This document shows, piece by piece, positions 24,501-36,500 of a stretch of DNA of 64,000 nucleotides; the stretch's first letter is position 1; every line of letters begins with the position of its first letter. The translations under genes and the position numbers were made by a program. The DNA is taken from assembly GCA_002633025.1 (NCBI GenBank), contig NMRB01000885.1, positions 92,071-156,070 on the forward strand, given 5' to 3'. The notes under the pieces were generated by a model. The model was not told the DNA's origin. It ran no database searches and saw nothing but the letters and a program-made list of their open reading frames with translations. Source of the DNA: Notospermus geniculatus. Its lineage: Eukaryota > Nemertea > Pilidiophora > Heteronemertea > Lineidae.

Positions 24501-27500
24501 GCGATCTGTGTCAATCAGTTCAATATGGCACTTGTGTATTCCAGAAAACGATGCTTCCGAGTGAGACTTGATGGTAGCGTAGAGGATCTTTCTATCTCCA
24601 TCTTCGTGGCCAGTCATATCCCAGAATGCATCAGCAGCCGTCTCGTCCCATTTCACCCCTGAAAGGACACGGTTTTGAGTTTCAGCAGACAACATTGTCA
24701 ATCAGACGTACAAGAAGAAAACAAGACACAACTCAGACTCTACAAATGGGAACTAAATCACAGTTTTCACGTTTACTGCCAGCTACGAGCATACTCGTAG
24801 TCACAGATGTCCTCCACATCGCCAGCTACGAGTATTCTCGTAGTAGGGCTAATGTATTTTCTATTAACACTAAAATAAGCTTGGGAATGATGAAGAGCCT
24901 TCCAATGATAATACTGGCAGTGGGGATTGACCAGATGTATGGGAACACGCTAGAGGGCGTACAGCTGCGCCTCGTAGTTGGCAATATGAAACAACTTGAA
25001 ATAGGCCTGCTTGTCATGGCAATGGCGGATAAAATGATATTTTAGCCATGGCAGTCAACGTGTTAACATGTATGATTCTAAAATACTTACCGGTACCAGT
25101 TGGTGACACTTTGACGAGGGAACATTCAATCGCCTGAAGTGGCAATTTGGCGTATTTCTCTGACAAAGTCCGCATGCAATCCACTGGTACCGACTCAGAG
25201 TCACCGTAATCGACAAAGAAAACATTATAATTCTTCTCCTTCATTGACATAACCTGGGCTCGATACCACCTGAAAGGAGACAAATTATTTTTCTGTTTTC
25301 TGTGGCTTGTTGAATTTCCCCAGAAAGGTCAAATGCAGAGTCAAAACAGAGACATGATGGGCAAAATGAAAATGATTTGTAGCGAAATCATACCTCTCTG
25401 TTTGTGAAAATTTTGCCAGGCATAGCATTCCAGACGTGATCATATTGGGGTCAACAGGCTCCAGAGAATCCACATCACTGTTAATTTCATCATCCATGCT
25501 TTCAATTCTGAAACAAATGTGACGAAGTTGTAATCATATGGATGTCAATAAAGTTTGAAGAAGATTGATCACTGTTGACTAATGAGGAACCCGCGTGCCG
25601 GAAATCCCGACAGGTCGGCGCTGCGAGCAGTGCGACCGAAACGACGTCATTGACGTCGTTTTATGTGTTGACGCTACGTCATGAAAAAATCCGCTGTACA
25701 TTTTCTACAGAAAAAATGAGATAAAGACGTTGCCGAAATCGTCATCTATGTCTTCATTTTAAGGAAAAAAGCATTGCAAAATTGCAGACATTTTCATCTG
25801 CTACAAGATGGTGTAAATTTTAATGCCAGGCGACGGAAACAAAAGGGTGCTTTTCACGCCAGAAATAAATGGAAATAACGTTAGAAAAAAACAACTTCGG
25901 TCGCACTGCTCACAGCGCCGCGTCGTGACGTTAGTTCCTCCGGTTCCTCATTGTCAGGGCGCTGCAGAGGACGATCTCTCCATAACATTATTCTCTTGGG
26001 CTCTGGTTTCCTCCTACATTAAGTGTATGTATCTGTCTATCAACTGGTGAAACTTACGCATCTTTATTGGCAATCTTCTGTATGAAGAATAAGTGAGGTG
26101 TCCGCACAGCTGACACACAAACTTTGTGATACATCTCTGATTCTGGCAGTACTTCTGTTCTTATAGATCCAAGGCTGTATGTATACCTGAAAAGAGGATT
26201 ACAGTATGATGAAGTACATGTACCAAGTCTGAAAATTATGGACGGAAAACCTACAATTTTGGAGTAGTAGTCCCTGGTAACTTGGCAGAGAGCAGTATCC
26301 AATATCTTTCACAAATTTAGAAAGACTTGGCATCATTCTGTTGACATCACGGAGGACTGAGGTTTCCACGCCAAATGCTAAATTGGAGGTATGTGCATTT
26401 CTTGCTTGCAACTGTTCAATAACATCAAACACAGCAGCACGTATTGAAACTGGATATGAGATGTGTAAACATACTTTGGGATTCCATCTTTCTTCGGGAC
26501 AGTCAGCAGTGGGATGTCAACCTTCCCTTGGCACAGTTTGTATAACTCTGGCATGTGCTGAAACCGGGAAGACAATCATGATACATTTGAAGTGGAACTG
26601 ATATGTAACCGGAATCCTACCGGTAATTTAGTGACATGTCAGCTCTCCAAGGTGAGCTTTTCAAATTCAGCACTTCAGGTATACCCATACCCTCTTCTTC
26701 ACAATTTAAGGTCCTGCTTTGTTATACCGGTAATACAACCAACATGAAAAGCAAGGGTATCAACGGTAGACGAGATCAAAAAAATAGGGCCACATACTTC
26801 AGGATTTTTCACAGCCATCTTATGGACCAGCAACTCCTTTCTGACACAGTATTGGTGAATTGTCTCTTTCAGTTGTGACAGGTAAGTAAGGTGGGTCAGA
26901 TTTTCTAGCCAAAGTGTCGTGCCAAGACTGAAATCAAAGTATGGAAGAGTAAAGTAAGGAGAATTCTTTACAGGAAAATAACTAACACCTTGAGGACTGC
27001 GCTAAGCTGAAATTTTCTTTAGCCACAGTAATGGAATATCTTGGAAATGCACTGGACCACCCCGATTTTCTTCAGCCACAAATGTGAATTTTCATCATTT
27101 TCCTGCCCGTTTTCAAAGATTTCTACCCTTTTTGGCCCGTGGCTAATGCTAGCACAAACCCTACGTGACCTTACAAATACCTGGCTGACAACGGAACCAG
27201 TATTGAATTGAGAGCTGAGCATCATTTATGCCATTATTGGCTCCATAGACAACGACCAGGCATCGAACCGGGAACCTCAGACGTGACAGGCACTGATGTT
27301 TCCAGGCGAACAATGGCTTCACAAAGGATTTATCTCCATGAAACCTTTGTTCGCCTGCGTGTTCATGTCACGTGTGCCTCAATGTATAGGCCTACTCAGC
27401 CTTACGTCACACTGACAGAGACCACTTCCACCTACCTAAGGACAATTGTTCCATTGAGCTCCATCCCGTTGATGAGTTGATACACCCACAGACTGGCTTT

Positions 27501-30500
27501 CGTTGTCCACTCAATATCCTCATCTTTGGGCTTGAGTCCAGGGATATAGATCTCAACAACCTGGCAGGATGAAGGACACAAATGGTACACAAGGAACGTT
27601 TTGCCAAACTTATGTTGAAAGTCAATTCAGGCTACGAAATGTGCAGTACATGATGCCACGTGCATTGGCTGTGTACAAAACAGTTCCAATAGATCCCTTT
27701 TGTACGTAAGTCAGCTCAAAAAGTAAGGAACTTGCCCTGTGCATTAGGCCATGAATGTACAGGTCACCTACATGTACTTGTACATTTACATGCACAACTT
27801 TGACAATCTTTTGAAAAGGATCTATGGTTGTCTACATGTACAAAAGACAAAAGAAAAGTGACTTACAGTGGGTGCAATGTTGTCGAGGTGCAGGTGCTCT
27901 GGCAGCTCGTACAAATGCTTGAGACGTACAGATTGTGTTCTCCCTTCATCAATGTAGATCACCTCGATTTCCGTCTTTTCAGATACTTTTCTCGGCACCT
28001 GCAGAACCCGAGCTCTGAAACAATTGAAAAAGTGCAATATTTTAAGTCATAGGCCTTGACAAGATATGAGAGATAATAAACAAGAAGTCAATCTCCAGAA
28101 TTCACGAATTTTCGACCCCAACCGGAGTCTTTTCTAGAGTTTCAGATTGTAAAGTTCCACTTGAAAAAGACCCCGGTTGGGGTCGAAAATTCGTGAATTC
28201 TGGAGATTGACTTCTTGTTTATTATCATTTTGTGTGTCAATTTTGTGCCTTTTGTACCTTGGACAAGATATGAGAGAATGGAGAATGGCGTGAGCCTCAA
28301 AATTAATGCCATTCAAATATCTGGAGAGGAGTTCAAAGCGTACAAAACTCCAAAATCAATAAATTGTCCAGAAATTTTGGCGCCATGGCCCACAACTCTT
28401 CTACTCCAAAAGCCTTGACCAGAAAGCGGAACAATCTATTTCTAGCTGTACCTGCTGAAAACACCACGTCTATCATCCACGGCACAGAGATCACCAACTT
28501 TGGGATTTGTATAATGAACACGCCTGCTTTCTGTTTGGAAATGTTTCAACACCTCGAAATGCAGCATTGAAGCAGCCCGAGCAAATTCAGTATTTTTCGT
28601 GATCTTTCCATCAGGTTCATACTGCTTATGCTCCTGGATCCTGGCATAATAGTGGCAGGCATTCACTACATGAGTAATAAGGACCTGAAAATTGGTTATG
28701 AAATTAAAATGTTTGGAACGCTCTTTATTACAACATACTGTTTTCTACAAAATGCCCTTCATTATTTGTGTCAATAATTTCATTGGAAATACTTGCAACA
28801 GTCCCTCAGGCTTTGGCCTCATCTACACCTGACAGGTATTTGTTATACAACCATTGACTGATGATAAGGCCTTAATTCCTTACCTAAACAGAAGTGATAA
28901 TGCCACTCAAAATTCAATTCCCCTCTAAACTACAGCTCTTACCTTGACTTCCCCATTTTTCGGCATTGGTACTTCAGGATCTGGCTGATCTATTTCTGCA
29001 GATATGACATGGCGGGCTGGGCATTTGTTGACGTCACTGAAATCAAAACACCACATGTATCACCAGGTTTGCAGTTCAGTGTAATTCAGCAGAAATCGAT
29101 GTAATGAGATTGAACAACAAATCACAAGTTTTGTGTGTTGAAACTTGATACGTACCGACATCTGCCGTATGCCTTGAGATAGTGACACAATGGTTGCTGC
29201 TTCCCCTCTTCACGGCCCTGGTAAAGAGAACAGGAGACAGACCATAAATGACAGCAATCTCATCACAATCACGGGATCCACCTCCATTGGTCTCCTCATC
29301 TGACAGTCAAAGAAGAACTCACAAAACTCTTCCCCCTGGAGGTGTACCGAGGATGAGACCTGGTTTTCACCAAGTTGGACAGCATAAACATGGTAAAGGA
29401 CGTCCTGACACGACATCATTGCTTTGTTTTACTACTCTAGCCAGTCTAATGCTCACAGCACCGCTTGTCGGGCGGTGGGTCTGCAATCGGAACTACACCT
29501 TTCCAAATATGCAGGCGTTTACAGGGACGATGTCTGCACTACACTAACAGCCATGAAGGACCAATTTACCTCCATCACACCGGCAGCGAGTAGCTCCAAA
29601 TTCCTCGGTGGTTCAACTCCAATCCGCCGCAGGAGTCTCACTAGAGTAGGGCTCTGTCGACCACAGTCTGGAGATATCAGGATGTAAGATACCAATTCCT
29701 TCTGTAAATTAGAACAAGATTGAAATCATCAGACAGGTACACCGGTACTCAGACTGACAACTTGAGGACACTTGTAACAGCTTTGAAAATTGGCAAATCA
29801 CAACACTGATTGAGCAAGTTGAACATTTATTGTTTGCACCACTACGAACCCCTTCTTCTCTGGAGTTGGCTTTAAGATGGTCTTCCATACATCCAAGACG
29901 ATTGCCAAACTTGGTCTTGGTCTCAGACATGGTGTAGTGGATGACACATGTTGCATCCGTGATGTGCAGCTCGGGGATGCCACCATCAGTCATCACTGTG
30001 AAAACAAACAAGATTTCAGAGTAAAAACTCGTTTCACATCTTAGGTGTGGCCACCATTGAACAGATAGATATAAGCACGTCATTTTCAGCGAAAAGGGTA
30101 AAGGGATAACAGCACAGTGTGCATTCTGGATAGAGAGACAGGCTTAGAAATCCAAAATCTCATTTGCTCATTTCAGTTGGTATTGGTACTTTGCTTGATA
30201 GACAACTTTTCAGATTATTCTCCAAGTGGGTGACTTTAGGGGAAAGTTTTTGAAGAAAATTTCTTCATTTCAAACATCTGAACAGGATTCCTTCATATTT
30301 CTTCAAAATTACCGGGTACATACCAAGGACTGGCTTTGACTGCTCATCATGAGGCTGCGCCCATTCACTCTTTATTTGCTCAATTTCTCCCGTCAACATA
30401 GCATGTGTGTACAGAATTGCATGATAACAATACGTCTGGAGGAGTTTGTAGACCTCTTCAGCTTCTGTTGGCGTATTGGTGAAAATGATGATCTTTTTAT

Positions 30501-33500
30501 GGTTTGGTGACAATTCTTCGAGAATGCTTGGGAGTTTCTGGAAGCGTTGATTGGAAGGGCAGACGTCGGGAATCTGGAATTTGTTGTCAAGTTATGAGAG
30601 CATTCAGTTGATGGGTACTAGAAGTAAATGTGTACATGTACAATGGAACCTGTCTAAAGCCGCCGTCACATATCCACTAAGGGGCCCATACGGTGAGTAA
30701 AAACAGACAGATTGCCCCTGATCCACGGAGAATGAAAACCGTAGAAATGAAAATGAAAATTGTAATGGAGCCGTACTGTCTCTAAAACCCACGGCACGCC
30801 GCTGGGTGGGGAAAATCATACGGGGCGCAGTGGATATGTGACGGGGGATTAAACAGGGCAAACTTTGTTAAGCAATTTTTAGGGAAAACAGACAAAACCA
30901 TACCTGCTTTACTCCTCCATAGACAGCAGCCTCAAAACTGGACCATATGATGACAGCGGGGTTCTGCAAACACTTATTTTGGAATGAGTGTATACCAGGC
31001 GTCCACTGGGAACTGAAGGCCATGATCTGTCTGGGTGCAGTCCTGTCTGGGGTCTCTTCTATCACTTTGTCGAAAGTGTTTATAATGGAATGAACCTGAA
31101 ACATGGGACATTGATCAGTGCAAGGAGGGTCATCAGCTACGGCACTAAGAGACCACGGTCTGCGAAGAAAGTAAATAACACAGAGACCAGAGTACCTAAC
31201 AAGAAAGACAGTGACCTACCTCATCATTAAACCCGTCCATCAAAGTATCGGCATCGTCAAAAACTAGATGACAGAGTCTCTCAAAGTTAGTGTACTCGCC
31301 TGCCAACATCCGATTTAAACAGTGAGGTGTTGCTATCAGTATATCACATCCATTCATCAAATCAACCTGAAAGATTCAAGTAGAAAAAGAATATGTTTTA
31401 AAGCGGACTATTCGTGCCGAGTCAAAGATGACACAGAACATTTTCCGGAGCGGTTGCCGCAATGCATTTACCAGTAGTTGTTACGAATAAAACGGGTTAT
31501 TTTATTATTTTTGGTTCACTTTGGACAGACGCGAACAATCTGCTTTAATAAAGCCGTCCAGATTACAGAAGTATTTTGCAAGTTTCAAGGGATCAAATAC
31601 GAAACTGAGACAAATATTTCACAGAGATAAACTGACCATGATGTTCTCCTCATCGCCATCACCAAAGATCAACTTCATCTTTGCATCCCTCAGATCCCCG
31701 ATAAGCATTTTACACTGGTCAAAGATGATGTGGGCACTCGCCCACGAGGCAGCAACAATGACAGCTTTGGGCTGAAAATGAAAATAATCACATGATAACT
31801 GACATGTACAAAGTTGTGAAGGGGACATAGTGTGCAAAGGAGTCCACATGAACCCCTGAAAATAGGCATCATCAGGTCTCAGGTTTGACAAACACTGATG
31901 CTGGACAAATGTATCTTTGTTTGTCTGTGTTTGGTAATCGATGAAATACTAACCCCACTTCCAGGTGGCAGATCAGCGTATGTGTCCGTCTGAAGAATCA
32001 AGGAACCAAGCGGAGCTAAGTATGCCAGGGTCTTTCCTCTCTTTGGCGGCGCGATGCCGATGACATTGAGTCCTCTCAAAATGGCTGGCCAACACCAGGA
32101 CTGGATCATTGTTGGGAGACGGAACTCCTTCGAGACCAACCTCTGAAAAAAAGAGGAAAGTTATAACTTCATGGCATCCCAAAGAAAGGACAAAAACTTA
32201 GTACATAGTGTCCTAATGCCAGTTGATATTGCTATTGAGCTCGGCTGAAAGGGGGTGTCATCCAACCACCAGGGACGTGGGTGCTCTGTGTCTGGGATAC
32301 CAAGGAAAAGTCAGTCCTATGTGACTAGAATGGGACGGGCTACAATTGGGTCTGCTTTTGTGTGTCAATGGCTTCTGCTCGATGTACTCGGCAAACTTTG
32401 ACTTAAGACTGACCACAGGTGAGCAGAACAGAGTAAAGACTTGCACAAGTGAACTCACATTTTTGATGTACTCGCCCAGATTTGAGAAATCCAATGTTGT
32501 GGCTGGTCTCGTGGGAACTATCTCCCCATCTATCAGTATTCCTGAATCATTCTTGATCTCGGTAGCAAACTGAAAGAGACATATGAATACAGGAATCAAT
32601 GTGCATTGCACGATTTAGCATTTCCAGTAGCAAATCATACTATGAGCTGGGGTTGGGTATCTACAGATTAAGTTGGCAAGGCAAGCATGTCTAGCCTGAG
32701 CCAACTCACAAGCCAGATCTTAACTTTCTCCAGCTACCTCTCTGTACAATAATATAAAGGGCACCCTATGCAGCACATACAGTGTCCTTCCTCTTATTAT
32801 GGGGCCTCCAAAACATGACCGTTAATATTTAAACCATGAAGAGGACAATATCTGATTCCTTACACTCATCTCAATATCAACATGTAAGTTAGACATCAGC
32901 TGTTTTAAACACTGCCTCTCGTAGTGCTCAGGATTCATGATCTCCAACAGACGACGACCACGGTGACAATCACGTCTGATGGTTGGTCGTTCCTCGTCTA
33001 TTTCAGCACCTGAGTCAGACTCTTCCTTCAATTCATATTCATCGCTTGGGGTCGGCAGTTTGAGATTCACCCTGAGAATTAACCAGAGAAGATATTTTTA
33101 CCAATGGAAAATCCCTCAAATTAAAGGCAGATAAATGAATAACGGGTGTCTGAAACTGGGGGGAATCTAAAGTCCTGTTGATGAAGTCCTTTCAAATGGT
33201 AGGAAATGTTTATGGGATTTCATGATGGCATAACTAATCTTTTTGCAGGCTTGGCCCAGTCATGCCAGTTGCATGGGGAAGAAATGGAAAGGACGTCAAC
33301 TAACTTCTTCTTAGGAAAAGATCCGTCCTTATCGGAGTCTGAGGAAATGGGACAGGATGGGGAGACTTTCTTCAAGATTGACCTAAGGGGTTTCTTACTT
33401 TGGCTGCAAAATAACATGAAATATGCATACATGTACAGTAAGTGGGCACTAAGCTTTGGTTCATGTTATCAATATGAATGTGAGTGAGGATAATGGATGA

Positions 33501-36500
33501 GAATGACAGGGGGTGAAATACCCTGAACTGTAATAACACACCCTGAAAATGTGGCCCCTACAAAAACCGCCATTTCGAATTATTCAGACATTTTGAGTCA
33601 CTTTCCAACCTTCAAATTTCCAAGAAATCTCTGAATTCAGGGAATTCCTGAATATTCTCATCCCAAATGAATGTTAATGGAATTAATAGAATGTCATGAA
33701 GAACAAATGGAAGGGGTTATGAACAAAACATGATGTCAGGACATGGATTGAATGAAGAACAGGAAAACAATACAAAACATGAAGGCTACTCACTCAGTTT
33801 GTGGACTTTTCTCAAGCTGACCAATGATCATTGTTGGTAAGACAGATGTCGTTGCTGGAGGCAGTTTTACCGGATCCGCCTTCTTGATGGTCGCTATCTT
33901 TGGAAGTCGAGACATCAACTTTGATCCCGTGCACGCGCTGCCTGAGTCGCTACCTGAGAGTAACATCTGGTCATCTTCCTCGTGGCCGGCAGGAATGAGG
34001 TTACAGATAGACTGAGATGAAGGACAAGGTGCATCTAATGGTGACGGCATCATATTTGGTGATGGTTGAGGATGTCTTCTTGTACTTTCATTCCCAAGAT
34101 ACGATGTAGTAGCCCCCTGTTCAGGCTGCCCCACGTCCCCCAGATCCTGGTGGAGACCACTGTCAACTCCATCACCTTTCTTCTTCCTTCCCGTAACATA
34201 ACGTTCGTACATGGATGGACTTGTAACCACTGGCTTTCGAGTGCCAGCATCATCAGGATGAAGACTACTTTGCCGCATCAGTAACTCTGCTTGCTCCTGA
34301 TTATCCTGGGTGCCACCAGAAACTGAACCGAACACAGTCTGCTGGCCTTTCACATCTGGTATTGGACGAACCAACTGTTTAGGCTCATATCCCAACCCGT
34401 ATTCACAAGCAATGTTAGTCTTAGCAACTGGCACTTCATCAATGCCTGTTTGATTAGAAGTTGGTTGCATTTTTGGTTGCATTTTTGATTCATTGAGATG
34501 TCTCAACATCTCGGCATTCATCTGAGAAACTGACATAGTACTCGGCTTTAATCTGGGTGGGCTGGGCGTGGGTGCTTCAGCATGAGAACTTCCAGCATCA
34601 GAATCAGAACCTTGCTCCATTTGTCCTTGAATTGGGGTAGATGCTGAACAAGCTTGGTACGTCATTTGTTCAGTCACTAAAGATTGAGCAGCTGCATTTT
34701 GGCAGAATCCATCTTGTGAAGTGTCCTCTGAACTGCAAAGAGGTGGCAGCACATGTCTGTCTTGGACCGCCTTCACTTTAGCCTGGCTGGAATGAGGTAC
34801 TTCAGCCTGAAATTTCTCGAGAACGGAACCAGCATCATATCCCACTTGTCCTGTGCACTGCAGACCAGGTACTTGTTCAGGTACAGCAGTTTGGGATATC
34901 ACAGGCTCTGGTACAGAATTAGCAGCAGATAAGGGAGACATCCCCTCTTCCAATGCATCATTCCGAGTCTCATCCGAACCACAAAGGGAAGGCATCTCAA
35001 AGCTCTCTGCTTGGGGTACATTCCTACCAGCCTGTTCCTCTGTACTTTTAGAGTTAGAGTTATCATCTTTATCTTTTTGGAGAACTTCCAAAGCATTGAT
35101 CAGATCCAACAGAGCCTCTGTCTTTTCCGTTGTCAACTCTTCAGAAGAAGAAGGCAACAGTTTTCTTAATAGAGGATTTTTCAATAATGCAACAATGCCC
35201 TTTTTACTGTATGTGGCATCATCACCCTTAGGTTTTACATTTGGCCGAACATCAGCTCTCTGTACCGGAGAATCAAAGTCACCACTGGTGCTACTTCCAC
35301 CAACTGACAGAGCAGGGGAAGGACACTCCTGTTGCCTCTGGTGCTCCTCCTGTCTTGAGTTTGGTAACACTTGATTCACGTGACCTGCAGCTCCCATATT
35401 ACTTCCAGTGGGAAAACAAGACGGCAGAGGATCACTTGGGTTGCTGGTATGCTCCAGGCTGGAGTTTGAAACCGGGTGGAGGCTGGTGTCAGGTTTGATT
35501 GGCTGCACAAATGGAGTATTAGGATAATTTTGGCTTGGGAAAGATGAGGTTTGTTGACTGCCAGATGTTGGGCGAGGGCCCGGCTTGATTAAACAACCGG
35601 CTAGTCCCTTTCCACGTCCACCCCCAACAGGTCTAGGGGGTGAAGGGGAGTTGTTTGCAAAAGGCTTTGGTAATTCAGCTGTAGCTGTTCTATGAATCTG
35701 TGGAGGGTGGTGAAGTTGTGGTATTGTGAATCCAGCAGCTGCAGGAACACGATTATCAACTTGAGGAGAAGATGCTGCAGCAGTTCGGCGAGATTCTTCA
35801 TCAGATTCAGAAGCCAACGAATTGAACAAACCGAACTCCCTGAAAGGAGAACCACGTCCATAGCCACGACCAGTAGAAGGCAAATCTGGAACACTGAGGG
35901 GATTGCTAGCACTTGGGACCTGTCCATGACCAATGGAAGTCATATTCCGCATCTGAGGCAGGCGAACGGGTTGTTGAGTAAGTCCAAAAGAAGTGGAATA
36001 TGTCACACCTGGATTCTGAGGCTCCAACGGACATTTTANNNNNNNNNNNNNNNAACATCAATACCATGATAACTCGCTTCTATCTTATATGTCTTGGGGC
36101 GGCTTTCCATTAAGTGTTTCCGTGCGCGGGGGCGCTCGGGGGTATTGTTTTTTCCGTGCCGTGACCAACTACGCGGAAACAAGCGGTGCTTTTGGGCATT
36201 TCCGTGCAAGGGGTGCTCCGGTGGACGGCCGCCCTTAGGGATATCATCTGACTCAACCACAGCTAGACCTTCCTGATGCTGATTGTATTGTATACTGTAC
36301 GCTCTGTAACTATGTTTGTTGAGGAGCAATAAAGTGAAAGTGAAGTCACAAGCTGATTTTTCAATACCAACATCTTTCAAGAATTCCTATGAAATGAATG
36401 GATCTGACACCAAAACGTGAATGAAATAATCTAGCAATTACCTCTGATTGCGTCATCAGTATGAATGGCGTATTGTTCCTCAACCAACATATTGTTCACA

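Noticed and set aside
34853-35374. Plus-strand open frame of 173 codons
   Set aside because: It is antisense to the large low-complexity TDRD12-like exon and reflects its composition; no family resemblance.
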